Below are positions 15,052 to 23,969 of a stretch of 64,000 bases of DNA, one piece after another. This DNA is from Roseivirga sp. E12 (lineage in GTDB: Bacteria; Bacteroidota; Bacteroidia; Cytophagales; Cyclobacteriaceae). The translations under genes were made by a program, and so were the position numbers. The stretch is from NCBI RefSeq assembly GCF_017592825.1, contig NZ_JAGFMD010000003.1, positions 1-64,000 of the forward strand, read 5' to 3'. The notes under the pieces were generated by a model. That model was not told where the DNA came from and made no database searches. It saw nothing but the letters and a program-made list of their open reading frames with translations. Position 1 is the stretch's first letter; each line of letters starts with the position of its first letter.

Positions 15052-17679
15052 TTAAAAAGTGAGTTTATAACTAAGCACGGGAATTATCTCTCCAGAAAAT
15101 GCAGCCGGTACAATCCGATTTTCCACACTCGAATAGCGCTCTCCAATTACATTGGATCTACTCGTTAGGTTCTGGATATCAATCTTCCATTCATGCGTCA
15201 GTCCTTTCTTATTCGTTCTTAAGGCAACTTGAAAATCAATGCGTGCATAGTCTTCTAATTGCCTAGCAAAGGGGCGGTCTTGAAAAAAGACAGTCTCTCC
15301 CTGATTCACGGAAGAAGTAAGATCTATGTCCGTTGCCCTTGCTCCTCCACCTAAAACTGTCTCTAGCCCAAGGCTCAGCGTTTTCTGTTTTGAGCCCGAG
15401 CCTAGGACAAATTCTTTGCCTCCTACCAGATTGAAGTTATAGTTGCCATTGTAGCGCGTATCATGCCAAGTGCCTGTGAGCGTTTTAAATTCTGAGTTAT
15501 AGAGGGAAGCCGTTGATAAGAAGAAGTAGCCATCCGAAAGGAATTTTTCAAAGGTCAATTCAACGCCATAGTTTCTTCCTCTGCCCTCATTCACCAGTGG
15601 TTCGCGCTGAAATGCATTTTCTTGGTTCAGTGAAGAGTACCGGCTGGATGGGTCCGCGCTTACAGGAATATCATAAAGGTCTTGATAGTATGCTTCTACT
15701 TTAAGGTGGAAATTCCCCGCAATATCTCTGTCATAGCCCAATACGAAATGCCTTGCCTTGGCTAAGCCAAGGTTCTTGTTTGGCTGAATCGTAGAAAGAT
15801 TCGAACGAAAGAGTTCGGTAAAATAAAGCGATGTCTCTTCCTTTCTGCTATGAACTCCGAAGCCAAAGCTCAAGGCCTGATTCTCGGTAAACTGCCATGT
15901 CATACCGAGCCTCGGTTCTATATTATCTTGCCCTGCGAGGTCTAGTCGGATATAATGTATTCCTCCTGTAAATGACAATTGGTTGGACAGGTTATACTTG
16001 TGGCTTATGAAAGACTGAAACATGCCAAAGTTGCCAGACTCGTTAGATCGGTATCGTAAGGTACCATCAAGCTCCCTTCCTAAAGAGTTTAGGTTGAAGG
16101 CGAAGTCGGTATAAATTGCCCCGATTTTTGTGCTATGTTTTGCATTGAACTTGGTTTTATAAGTGGTTGCCAATCGTACGTTTTCGTTGCGATAGTCCTC
16201 AATATCTTCATCGAACACCTGCTGGTTCTCGACACCCTCCAGAAAAAAGTCATATTGGGTAATACTGTACGAAGCCGAGGTCTCTAAATAGGACTTTGGA
16301 TTCAAGTTGATCACATGAGATAGGCCTGCTAGACCCAGTGCATATTCTTCCGTTTCTTTCAACGAAAAAATCTGACCATTACTCTCCGAGTCGAAGACCT
16401 CATCCGTTTTTGATGTTCCTCCTAAACCGTAAAACGAAAACGTACCAGAGTTCTTTGTGGGAAGGTTGAGTTTGAATGCGAGGTCTTGATAAGCTGGAAC
16501 ACTTACTCCATCACTCGCTATATTCAACCCTAAATCTTCAAGCAACGAGATGGTTGAGTACCTATAATTCAGTAAGTAGGATGCATTTGGCAGGTCACTA
16601 CTGGCTCTGCGAATTGGCCCTTCAAAGGAAGCATCTATCCCTAAAAGACCTGCCTGAACTGCATATTCCCTTTTCTCATCATTACCATTCCTTAATTTGA
16701 GGTCAAATACTCCTGAAAAAGCATTACCATATTCAGCAGGAAAGGCTCCGGTGAGAAAGTCCGAATTGGTCAACACATTGCTATTCAACATGCTGATCGC
16801 CCCGCTAGAAGCACCATCTGAAGCAAAGTGGTTTGGATTCGGAAGTTCAAGTCCTTCCAGTCTCCACAAAAGCCCTCTAGGCGAATTCCCTCTAATGATA
16901 ATACCATTATCAGTATCGTCCTGAGCACTTACAACTCCCGCATAGGAGGTTGCCATTCTCGCAGGATCATTAAAGCTTCCTGCGTAACGGCTGGTCTCTT
17001 CAACTGTAAATGATTTGGCACTTACCATGGCCATGTCATTCAAAGGTCTAGCCTTGTCCAACTCTGCAATTACAACAATCGTCTCAAGTTCGGTGACTGA
17101 CTCTGAGAGTGTGATATTAATTACCGACTCTTTCCCGGCATCGACTAAAATATTCTGTTGCAAATAGGGCTTATATCCACTGAAAGTGGCTCTGATCGAC
17201 TGCCTACCGACAGGCACTTTTTCTATTTTAAACCGACCATATAAATCCGTGGACGCTCCGGTCAAGGGTTCTATGCCCATGATAATCACATTTGCCCCTG
17301 GAATAGGCTGCTTAGTCTCATGATCAATGATTGTTCCCCTTACTGTTTGATAAATCTTGACAACAGGAGCTTTTACAATCAGCACTTTGTTTCCTCTCTC
17401 GCGAAAAGAGATGTCTTCCGCAGGAAAGATTTGACGAAGGATATCAATGAGTTGAGTGCTATCTTCCTTTAGCGTAATGTCACGACTCAAATCAATATCC
17501 TGATTAGAATAGGCAAATCGGAAACCACCCAATTCTTCAATTCTCTTCAGCGTATTGGCTAAAGGTTCCTCCTCAACTTCAATGCTTAAAACCCTGTTGA
17601 GTAAGCTTGGTGGCTTTTGTGAAAAGCCATAGAAGACCATGAGCAGCATAGCTGCTTGAAGTATTAATTTGCGTTGCAT
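15052..17679 (-). CDS. TonB-dependent receptor with STN signalling domain (FecA-like regulator of the local FecI/FecR)
   Basis: The 875-residue chain starts with a signal peptide (to about residue 20), an STN domain at about 29-102, a carboxypeptidase-regulatory-like domain at about 112-195, a plug domain at about 215-330 (RGNSPRGLLWRLEG and AEYGNAFSGVFDL blocks) and a large beta-barrel ending PVLSYKLTF. The STN domain transmits ligand binding to a FecR-type anti-sigma protein. The gene is directly downstream of fecR-like and fecI-like genes on the same strand (33 bp gap), the classical order for a cell-surface signalling operon. Bacteroidota relatives import iron chelates, glycans or peptides; nothing here decides which. 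Confidence 0.93.
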   Translation of the reverse strand: MQRKLILQAAMLLMVFYGFSQKPPSLLNRVLSIEVEEEPLANTLKRIEELGGFRFAYSNQDIDLSRDITLKEDSTQLIDILRQIFPAEDISFRERGNKVLIVKAPVVKIYQTVRGTIIDHETKQPIPGANVIIMGIEPLTGASTDLYGRFKIEKVPVGRQSIRATFSGYKPYLQQNILVDAGKESVINITLSESVTELETIVVIAELDKARPLNDMAMVSAKSFTVEETSRYAGSFNDPARMATSYAGVVSAQDDTDNGIIIRGNSPRGLLWRLEGLELPNPNHFASDGASSGAISMLNSNVLTNSDFLTGAFPAEYGNAFSGVFDLKLRNGNDEKREYAVQAGLLGIDASFEGPIRRASSDLPNASYLLNYRYSTISLLEDLGLNIASDGVSVPAYQDLAFKLNLPTKNSGTFSFYGLGGTSKTDEVFDSESNGQIFSLKETEEYALGLAGLSHVINLNPKSYLETSASYSITQYDFFLEGVENQQVFDEDIEDYRNENVRLATTYKTKFNAKHSTKIGAIYTDFAFNLNSLGRELDGTLRYRSNESGNFGMFQSFISHKYNLSNQLSFTGGIHYIRLDLAGQDNIEPRLGMTWQFTENQALSFGFGVHSRKEETSLYFTELFRSNLSTIQPNKNLGLAKARHFVLGYDRDIAGNFHLKVEAYYQDLYDIPVSADPSSRYSSLNQENAFQREPLVNEGRGRNYGVELTFEKFLSDGYFFLSTASLYNSEFKTLTGTWHDTRYNGNYNFNLVGGKEFVLGSGSKQKTLSLGLETVLGGGARATDIDLTSSVNQGETVFFQDRPFARQLEDYARIDFQVALRTNKKGLTHEWKIDIQNLTSRSNVIGERYSSVENRIVPAAFSGEIIPVLSYKLTF

Positions 17680-17712
17680 GGTTGTTTGAGTTATTTCTTT
17701 TTTGGGGTGATG

Positions 17713-18684
17713 CTATTGCTCACAACCCTTTCCTATCAATTGATAGAGCTGACCGTTTTGTTGTATTTCTATATTAAAAAGTAATTCTATTGTCTCTAAA
17801 ACGTCTTTAAGCGAGTCGTCTTGAAAAGTTGTTGTCATCGGACAAGTCAAAAATTCTTTATCCTTAATCTCCAAAACCACTCCATATAGTTCTGAAATAT
17901 CGCTGATAACTTCCTTCATTGGCGTGTTATCAAAAGTGAGTTTCCTTGTCTTCCACGACATGAAATTCTGATTGTCATTTACCGACTTACTTACTTTACC
18001 GTTGGCATCTACTACTATCATTTGTCCTGGAGTCAAAGTGGCCTGTTGGTTGTCTTTAGTAAACCGAACTTTTCCAGTGGCCAGTACAAGCCTGAGTACT
18101 TCACCATCTTCTTCAGTAATGGTAAAGCTTGTGCCTAATACCTCTGTTGTGGTACCATCGGCCTCCACAATAAACGGCTTGTCAGGGTTGTGGCTTACCT
18201 CAAAGAATGCCTCGCCAGTTAGACTTACCTCTCTAGTCGAAGCGGTGAATTCTTCAGGATAGTCAAGTACCGCGCCTTCGTTCAACCAAACTACGGAACC
18301 GTCAGCCAAAAGAACTTCCATCGGTCCATTTGATGCGACTGCTTGCTGCATTTCAACAGGCCCTGGTCGGAACAATAAGAAAGAGACAGTCGCTACCAGC
18401 AATACGGCAGCGGCATACTTCCATATTTGCCATTTTGGCCCACTATCTTTTCGCTCCCTTTGAATTTTGCCTTGCAGCTCTCTCCAGTTCCGACCTAGAT
18501 CAATAGCCTCAAAATCGCTGAGGTTTTCAGAATGTTGCCAGACTAACTTCACTTTATCAAATTCTACCTGATTTTGAACACCGGCCGCTAGCCATGCCTC
18601 TACCTGCTGACTTTCTTCAGCAGTAGCGCTTTGATTCAGATAGCTGATCAACAAGTGATCCGATATGTTAGCCTTTTCTTTCAT
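17713..18684 (-). CDS. FecR-family anti-sigma factor
   Basis: This 323-residue protein has a cytoplasmic N-terminal part (about 1-90) that would bind the sigma factor, one transmembrane segment (about 90-107, YAAAVLLVATVSFLLF), a periplasmic FecR domain (about 115-215, with LLADGSVVWLNEGA and TGEAFFEVSHN) and a DUF4974-like STN-type C terminus (about 248-318). It senses the state of the STN-bearing receptor and holds or activates the adjacent sigma factor. It lies 60 bp downstream of the sigma gene and 33 bp upstream of the receptor gene, all on the minus strand. Confidence 0.93.
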   Translation of the reverse strand: MKEKANISDHLLISYLNQSATAEESQQVEAWLAAGVQNQVEFDKVKLVWQHSENLSDFEAIDLGRNWRELQGKIQRERKDSGPKWQIWKYAAAVLLVATVSFLLFRPGPVEMQQAVASNGPMEVLLADGSVVWLNEGAVLDYPEEFTASTREVSLTGEAFFEVSHNPDKPFIVEADGTTTEVLGTSFTITEEDGEVLRLVLATGKVRFTKDNQQATLTPGQMIVVDANGKVSKSVNDNQNFMSWKTRKLTFDNTPMKEVISDISELYGVVLEIKDKEFLTCPMTTTFQDDSLKDVLETIELLFNIEIQQNGQLYQLIGKGCEQ

Positions 18685-18743
18685 TCAGTTTCAATATTAT
18701 GACGACCCACATGCAAAACACACGTAAGGCCAGTCAAAAAAAT

Positions 18744-19334
18744 TTAATAAAACAGCCTTGAGAGGATTATAACCAATAAATTGACATAGGGTAGCACATC
18801 CTTTCTTAGCCGCTTCAACGCATTGCTCACCTGCGTTTCTACGGTTCTTTTGGAAATATCCAGCTCTTCCGCAATCTCCTGATTCCGCTTACCATCAAAA
18901 CGACTCATCTTAAATATTACTTGGCACTGATCAGGCAAAGCTGAAATGGCTTCTGAAATTCGCTCCTCCAATTCTGTCTGTTCCATGGTGTCACTCCAGT
19001 CTGTCGACTCAGTAACAGTCAGTAGTTTGATCTGATCATGGTGGTCAGATTTTGACTTAAGCGAACGGAGATAATCAATTGATTTGTTACGAACTGATTG
19101 AAACAGGAATGCCTTGAGCGAAGTATGAAATTGGATTGACCTCCTGTTTTCATAAAGCTTAAGTAATACCTCTTGTACTAGATCTTCGGCAATACTTAAG
19201 TCTTGAACAAACTTCTTAGAGAAAACGGTGAGCACCTTAAAATAAACCTGAAAGACTTCCTCAAAGGCCTTTTCGCTGCCTTGTGACAATTCTTGTTGAA
19301 GTCGAATCTCGTCTTGGTTGTGCACGGTGGTCAA
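18744..19334 (-). CDS. FecI-like ECF sigma-70 factor (Bacteroides-expansion type)
   Basis: This 196-residue ECF sigma factor has region 2 at about residues 20-90 (AEDLVQEVLLKLYENR, the core-binding and -10 recognition helix) and region 4 at about 128-180 (LPDQCQVIFKMSRFDGKRNQEIAEEL with the helix-turn-helix SKRTVETQVSNALKRL). The start is a TTG at 19334; an in-frame TAA lies six codons upstream and no ATG precedes region 2, so TTG or the GTG at 19325 must be used. It heads the operon running down to 13094 and should direct transcription of receptor genes. The promoter region is shared divergently with the gene at 19415. Confidence 0.93.
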   Translation of the reverse strand: MTTVHNQDEIRLQQELSQGSEKAFEEVFQVYFKVLTVFSKKFVQDLSIAEDLVQEVLLKLYENRRSIQFHTSLKAFLFQSVRNKSIDYLRSLKSKSDHHDQIKLLTVTESTDWSDTMEQTELEERISEAISALPDQCQVIFKMSRFDGKRNQEIAEELDISKRTVETQVSNALKRLRKDVLPYVNLLVIILSRLFY

Positions 19335-19388
19335 AAATACTTCGAAAATTTATTCAATCTTGGATTGCACAATAAATTTCATTTGTTT

Positions 19389-19405
19389 ACTTTGTAATTC
19401 AAAGT
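19389..19405. promoter_or_regulatory. operator copy 1: ACTTTG-N5-CAAAGT palindrome
   Basis: A perfect 6-bp inverted repeat with 5-bp spacer TAATT sits nine bases before the ATG at 19415 and continues as ACTTTTAAA. The same 26-bp block (spacer AAATA) is found at 20355-20380 before creD. Two copies flanking a winged-helix regulator gene suggest an autoregulatory operator. The site lies in the leader or at the transcription start, where binding would repress. Confidence 0.6.
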
Positions 19406-19414
19406 ACTTTTAAA

Positions 19415-20032
19415 ATGGAAAAAGATTACTTAAAAGATATTTCTCAGATACGCTCCATTATGGAGAAGTCATCGCGTTTTATCTCTCTTAGTGGCCTATC
19501 TGGAGTATTAGCAGGTATCTATGCGCTGATTGGTGCCGCAATAGCCCATGAATTAGTTTACACTAGCGAAGTCATCGTTTACGAACGACTCGTACTCCGT
19601 GACGTGAGAGGCAACCTGACAGCACTTATCATTATCGCCCTCTCAGTGCTTTTGCTAACAATTGTCACCGGAATAGTTCTCACCAAGCGAAAAGCCAAAA
19701 AGGAAGGTGTTAAGAGCTGGGACGAAACAACTAAACGACTGCTTATCAATCTTTTTATTCCATTGATCGCTGGAGGCATTTTGGTTGTCATTTTCTATAA
19801 CCAAGGCTTAATTGCACTGATAGCGCCTGTGACACTAATTTTCTATGGCATGGGCCTCATTAATGCCAGCCACTATACCTATAGAGACATTCGGTTTTTG
19901 GGAATTTCAGAGGTAATATTGGGGCTTATTGCCAGTGCAGTTATAGGCTATGGGCTCTTGATTTGGGCGCTAGGCTTTGGTGTTTTGCACATCATCTATG
20001 GTGCACTAATGTACTTTAAATACGAGCGTTGA
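19415..20032 (+). CDS. multi-pass membrane protein of the CreD/winged-helix operon
   Basis: This 205-residue protein has no catalytic motif. After a charged N terminus, about six hydrophobic segments can be seen, near residues 25-45, 68-90, 108-125, 130-150, 160-180 and 182-200, separated by short charged loops (for example KRKAKKEG). It has no recognised name; similar small membrane proteins commonly precede the winged-helix regulator and creD in Bacteroidota. Its stop TGA overlaps the TTG start of the regulator (TTGA), which indicates translational coupling, and the operator-like palindrome lies just upstream of its ATG. Confidence 0.8.
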   Translation: MEKDYLKDISQIRSIMEKSSRFISLSGLSGVLAGIYALIGAAIAHELVYTSEVIVYERLVLRDVRGNLTALIIIALSVLLLTIVTGIVLTKRKAKKEGVKSWDETTKRLLINLFIPLIAGGILVVIFYNQGLIALIAPVTLIFYGMGLINASHYTYRDIRFLGISEVILGLIASAVIGYGLLIWALGFGVLHIIYGALMYFKYER

Positions 20033-20337
20033 AAGTAGATATTCATAAGCTGAGTAAGGCCTTTGAAAACAGGGTGCGATTGGGGATAATGTCCGCTCTA
20101 ATAGCCGGTGAAGCCATGGACTTTAACCGGCTAAAAGAGCTATTGGAAGTAACTGATGGTAATCTTGCTAGTCATTTAAAGGCACTTGAAAAGGAGGCCT
20201 TTGTAGAGGTTCAAAAGTCCTTTATCGGTCGCAAGCCAAACACAAAATATATGGTAACAAAATTAGGTAAGAAAGCTTTTATGGAGCATATCAATGCTCT
20301 TGAAGCACTCATTAAAAAACAAACAGGGAGAGGGTAA
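20029..20337 (+). CDS. winged-helix (ArsR/MarR-like, HTH_34) transcriptional regulator
   Basis: The 102-residue protein is a single winged helix domain: LGIMSALIAGEAMDFNRLKELL leads into the recognition helix in the TDGNLASHLKALEK block (about residues 42-55), and the wing is about residues 56-75 (VEVQKSFIGRKPNTKY). Its start is TTG within the stop of the preceding gene, and no ATG occurs upstream in frame. It is very likely the repressor or activator that reads the ACTTTG-N5-CAAAGT sites at 19389 and 20355. Effector unknown; no metal-binding Cys cluster is visible. Confidence 0.88.
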   Translation: MKVDIHKLSKAFENRVRLGIMSALIAGEAMDFNRLKELLEVTDGNLASHLKALEKEAFVEVQKSFIGRKPNTKYMVTKLGKKAFMEHINALEALIKKQTGRG

Positions 20338-20354
20338 TATTTTTTTATTCTTTC

Positions 20355-20371
20355 ACTTTGAAATACAAAGT
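20355..20371. promoter_or_regulatory. operator copy 2: ACTTTG-N5-CAAAGT palindrome upstream of creD
   Basis: This is the second copy of the palindrome, with spacer AAATA, followed by the same ACTTTTAAA tail as copy 1. It lies 17 bp after the regulator stop and 18 bp before the creD ATG. The block shared with copy 1 is nearly identical over 26 bp although both sites are non-coding, which argues for selection. Confidence 0.6.
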
Positions 20372-20389
20372 ACTTTTAAATATATAAGC

Positions 20390-21808
20390 ATGGAACAAAA
20401 ACAAGAATCGACTTTTGAAAAAGTAAACAACGCAATTAAGAACTCTATAAGTGTAAAGCTCTTGAGTATTGGTTTTCTCATTGCTATTCTCCTTATCCCC
20501 CAATCGATGATTAAATCATTGATAACGGAACGTCAATCAAACCAGTTTGTAGCTGTCAACGAAGTTTCTGACAGCTGGGCCGCACCTCTCGAGCTCACTG
20601 GTCCTATACTAACCATACCGTTTGAAGTCACCCTCAAAGACAAAGAAAAGACGTATCGCACGAAAAGGTACGCTCACTTCCTTCCTGAAGAACTTATAAT
20701 AGATGGTGACTTAAAACCAGAAACTAGAAAGAGAGGAATATATGAAGTAATTGTTTATTCCACTTCGCTATCAGTTACTGGAAAATTCAGTAAGATTGAT
20801 CTCTCTCAATTTACCGATCAGCCAGATCATATTCTGTGGCAAGAAGCCACCTTGAGCATTGGCATTCCTGATATGCGAGGGATACAATCAGACGTTAAGT
20901 TTCACCTGAAAGATACGTCATACAGAATGGAGCCAGGCATTCCAGATTTTATCCAGTTAGACCTTGATCAGAATGATCTAAAGTACGGCACTGAAAGCAT
21001 CAGAGAAACAAGAAATCAAACAGGGGTCAATACCCGAGTAAAACTTGACTTAAAGAGCAAGGAGACAGCTTTTGCTGTTGACCTTGACATCAGAGGAACA
21101 AAGACTTTGATGTTCAATCCAGTAGGCAAAACCACCAAAGTCAAAATCCAATCAAGTTGGCCACATCCAAGTTTTGCCGGTCAATTCTTACCCGATACTC
21201 ATGAAATTAGTGATAGCGGGTTCACGGCCACATGGTCAGTATTTGACCTTAACAGAAACTATCCGCAACAATGGCTCGGAAAATCACATAGTATTAGCAA
21301 TGCCGACTTTGGTGTTAACCTTTATCAACCGGTAGACAACTACCAGCAAAACACGCGGTCAGCCAAGTATGCAGTACTTATCCTATTTCTCACTTTTCTC
21401 TCATTCTTTTTCATCGAGGTTTTAAATAAGAAGAAAATCCACCCAGTGCAGTACATACTTGTCGGGCTTACTCTCACAATCTTCTATACTTTGCTTCTAT
21501 CACTCTCCGAGTTAATTGGTTTTAGTGGAGCCTATTGGGTGGCATCTTCTCTCATCATTGCCATGCTAACCGCATACTCTCTCTCTATTCTAAAGAGCAA
21601 GAAATTGGCCGGCTTCATGCTGTTATTTTTCTCCCTCATATACAGTTTCATCTTCGTGATTCTTAGAATGGAAGACTTCTCATTATTGGTAGGAAGCTTT
21701 GGTCTGCTGATCGTCCTTGGTTTCTGTATGTTCCTTTCCAGAAAGGTAGACTGGTACAATATCAAAAGCTCAAAAGAGCGCCTTGAAAACAATCAAATTC
21801 ACGCTTAA
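20390..21808 (+). CDS. creD: CreD-family inner-membrane protein
   Basis: I use the ATG at 20390 (MEQKQESTFEKVNN, 472 residues); the longer frame from 20294 overlaps the regulator gene and the operator. The architecture is that of CreD: an N-terminal transmembrane helix (about 23-40), a large periplasmic beta-rich domain containing the SDSWAAPLELTGP and IPF blocks and the ATWSVFDLNRNYPQ stretch, and about six C-terminal transmembrane helices. In enterobacteria CreD is controlled by CreBC and affects colicin tolerance and envelope integrity, while its biochemical activity is unknown. In this window it is controlled instead by a small winged-helix regulator, as is usual in Bacteroidota. Confidence 0.9.
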   Translation: MEQKQESTFEKVNNAIKNSISVKLLSIGFLIAILLIPQSMIKSLITERQSNQFVAVNEVSDSWAAPLELTGPILTIPFEVTLKDKEKTYRTKRYAHFLPEELIIDGDLKPETRKRGIYEVIVYSTSLSVTGKFSKIDLSQFTDQPDHILWQEATLSIGIPDMRGIQSDVKFHLKDTSYRMEPGIPDFIQLDLDQNDLKYGTESIRETRNQTGVNTRVKLDLKSKETAFAVDLDIRGTKTLMFNPVGKTTKVKIQSSWPHPSFAGQFLPDTHEISDSGFTATWSVFDLNRNYPQQWLGKSHSISNADFGVNLYQPVDNYQQNTRSAKYAVLILFLTFLSFFFIEVLNKKKIHPVQYILVGLTLTIFYTLLLSLSELIGFSGAYWVASSLIIAMLTAYSLSILKSKKLAGFMLLFFSLIYSFIFVILRMEDFSLLVGSFGLLIVLGFCMFLSRKVDWYNIKSSKERLENNQIHA

Positions 21809-21864
21809 GCACCCAAACCCAACGCTTATATCATTAAACAGGTAAACTCATGGAATTAAATACT

Positions 21865-22389
21865 ATGAAAACAATCAAATTCATACTCTTCATTGCCTTA
21901 TTGGCCTTTTCTCAAATGTTAAACAGTAACGCGCTTAATGCTCAGACCACTAATAGAGAACTCGGCTTGCGATTGACTGCTTCCAGAGGTTCGGACTTCG
22001 TCTTTAAAAAAGAAAAGCAGGAAGGGAAGTTCAAAAGGCTTCGAGTGGGGCTTACAGACCTAGGCTATTCTGAAGACTTTAGGTTTGGACTTGTCTTTGG
22101 TATTGGAATAGAAAAAAGAAAGGAAATCAAGGATCAACTCCATTTTATCCATGGATTTGAACCTAGCCTCTCAATTTCCTCACGGAACGACAACTCCGCA
22201 GCAAGAGTGGGCCTCGGGTACATTCTGGGTTTTCAATATGATGTTACCCCGAACTTCTCGGCCAATGTTGAAGCCATTCCATTTGTAGGTGCAAACGTGA
22301 ACCGTGACGATGGCTCATTTATAGCAGATCTCGGAATAAACTCCAGTGCGGCCATCGGGCTTATTTATCGATTTCAGAAAAGTAAATAA
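21865..22389 (+). CDS. outer-membrane beta-barrel protein
   Basis: The start is placed at the ATG at 21865 (MKTIKFILFIALLAFSQ), a typical signal peptide; the ATG five codons earlier (21850) is possible. The mature part of about 145 residues shows alternating hydrophobic strands and Gly-rich turns, with LGLRLTASRGSDFVF, FRFGLVFGIG, ARVGLGYILGFQY and a closing AAIGLIYRFQK. This resembles the OmpW/PorT-like small barrel class, without enough detail for a family name. It lies between creD and an EEP hydrolase on the same strand; 56 bp separate it from creD, so co-transcription is possible. Confidence 0.7.
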   Translation: MKTIKFILFIALLAFSQMLNSNALNAQTTNRELGLRLTASRGSDFVFKKEKQEGKFKRLRVGLTDLGYSEDFRFGLVFGIGIEKRKEIKDQLHFIHGFEPSLSISSRNDNSAARVGLGYILGFQYDVTPNFSANVEAIPFVGANVNRDDGSFIADLGINSSAAIGLIYRFQKSK

Positions 22390-22395
22390 CCAGAA

Positions 22396-23388
22396 ATGAA
22401 TCCATTTAAACTCAAAATACTGCTCAGAGGAGGCCTGTTCCTCCTCCGAGCATACTGCTGGACAAGACAAAAGAAAAACAAGGAAAGAATGGTTGCCGCT
22501 ATGCTATTGGTGCCAGCAATTGTGCTGCTGATGCCAACCTATACTTTCACGCTAACCTTATTGCAATCCTTTTTATTCCAAGCCATGTTGGTCTATGGCA
22601 TTTTCAGTATTCTATGGATTGTCAAACACCATTATAGATTGGCGAGCGTCAATTTTGGTATCTATCTGCTCTTACTTATTAAGATCAATGGACCTATCGA
22701 TATGGGTTACAGTCTATCTGCTGGAAGCGAAGAGCTAAAAGTGATGCAGTTCAATGTTCACGCGAGTAACAATACTTATGAAGAAACCATTGACCGTGTT
22801 ATTCAACTCAATCCAGACTTTATTTCCTTTCAGGAAGTAGGGCCAGTTTGGGCCGAAAAATTGGAGGAAGGACTAAAGACAGCCTTCCCCTACTATACCG
22901 TGATGACACATCCATCGGTGAGTCAAGGCATTGCTGTTTTCAGTAAATACCCGTTGATAGATACTGAACATCTGATATGGCACGAGACGGCAAACATTAC
23001 TGGTAAAATTCAGGTGGGAGAAGAGCTGGTTAATTTCTTAGCGCTACACACGATGTCTCCTACTACCAGAAACCGCTGGAATTACCGCAATGCACATATG
23101 CATGCAGCCAAGCAGTTCATTAATGAAAAGGAAGGGGAGTTCCTTGTTTTGGGCGACTTTAATACTGTGCCTTGGGACAAGCGTTTGATCAGTTTCAAAT
23201 CGGGTACAGATTTGAAAGATAGCCGTAAGAAGTTGACGCCTACTTATCCCACCTGGAACCCTTTTGTGGCGCAGATACCAATAGACTATATTTTCTACTC
23301 AAAAGGGATTGGATGTGACTCCTTGAATGCCGTGACCATCACATCAGACCACAAAGCAATCATGGGTACATTTCAAATTGCAGGATAA
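22396..23388 (+). CDS. membrane-anchored endonuclease/exonuclease/phosphatase (EEP) family protein
   Basis: This 330-residue protein has three N-terminal hydrophobic segments (about residues 28-50, 54-74 and 82-100) and then an EEP domain from about 113. The metal-site residues are visible as MQFNVH (Asn), FQEVG (Glu), LHTMSP (His), GDFNTVP (Asp and Asn), IDYIFYS (Asp) and SDHKAI (Asp-His). Relatives hydrolyse phosphodiesters in DNA, phosphoinositides or sphingolipids; a membrane-anchored EEP of this kind more likely faces the periplasm and acts on a lipid or nucleotide, but this is inference. Its TAA shares one base with the ATG of the next gene. Confidence 0.88.
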   Translation: MNPFKLKILLRGGLFLLRAYCWTRQKKNKERMVAAMLLVPAIVLLMPTYTFTLTLLQSFLFQAMLVYGIFSILWIVKHHYRLASVNFGIYLLLLIKINGPIDMGYSLSAGSEELKVMQFNVHASNNTYEETIDRVIQLNPDFISFQEVGPVWAEKLEEGLKTAFPYYTVMTHPSVSQGIAVFSKYPLIDTEHLIWHETANITGKIQVGEELVNFLALHTMSPTTRNRWNYRNAHMHAAKQFINEKEGEFLVLGDFNTVPWDKRLISFKSGTDLKDSRKKLTPTYPTWNPFVAQIPIDYIFYSKGIGCDSLNAVTITSDHKAIMGTFQIAG

Positions 23389-23885
23389 TGGATCGCTCAG
23401 AAGTAAAGTCACTCAAGATTTGGCAAAAGTTTGCCATCGGAACGTTGATCACAGGATATATAGCTTTTGCCCTCAACGAGTATGTGCCTATTCATATTAA
23501 GCACCCTAACCTGGTTGAGGACGTGATCACATTCTTTGCCTTAGCAACGCCAATATTAGTACTCCTTGTGGCTACAATGGATTACATGATTAACCGGTCA
23601 AAACGTTACTTAGTAGTCAATATAGTTGGCGGTACTATTCTCTTTATTCTAAGTGCGTATGTCAGCCTAATAGTCATTGTAGATACGGCTCTAAAATACC
23701 CTGACAGGAGGGTATTGTATAAGCACAAGTCCAAGAACCAAGAAATATTATCAGTCAGGTATTGGTATGACGGACCCTTCGAAGTTATAAAGGCCCATGA
23801 TTATAAGTGGTTCACTTATGAAGTCCCCCTTGATACTCTTAGTATAGACAAGACGAATTGGATAGCAATTAGAAAAACTCATTAG
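23388..23885 (+). CDS. hypothetical membrane protein coupled to the EEP hydrolase
   Basis: I do not recognise this 165-residue protein. It has three transmembrane segments, near residues 12-30, 42-65 and 72-98, followed by a soluble C-terminal domain of about 65 residues (KHKSKNQEILSVRYWYDG) with no catalytic pattern. Its ATG overlaps the upstream stop by one base, so it is probably translated with the EEP protein and may be a partner or modulator. The following 84 bp hold a GTTGCT/AGCAAC hairpin (23885-23911) without a U-run, then uvrA. Confidence 0.65.
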   Translation: MDRSEVKSLKIWQKFAIGTLITGYIAFALNEYVPIHIKHPNLVEDVITFFALATPILVLLVATMDYMINRSKRYLVVNIVGGTILFILSAYVSLIVIVDTALKYPDRRVLYKHKSKNQEILSVRYWYDGPFEVIKAHDYKWFTYEVPLDTLSIDKTNWIAIRKTH

Positions 23886-23969
23886 TTGCTAAGCCTATTT
23901 TTTAGAGCAACTTGCAATTACCCCATGAAATAAGGACCTTTGTGAATTCTGCATTTTGCAGTCCAATTC

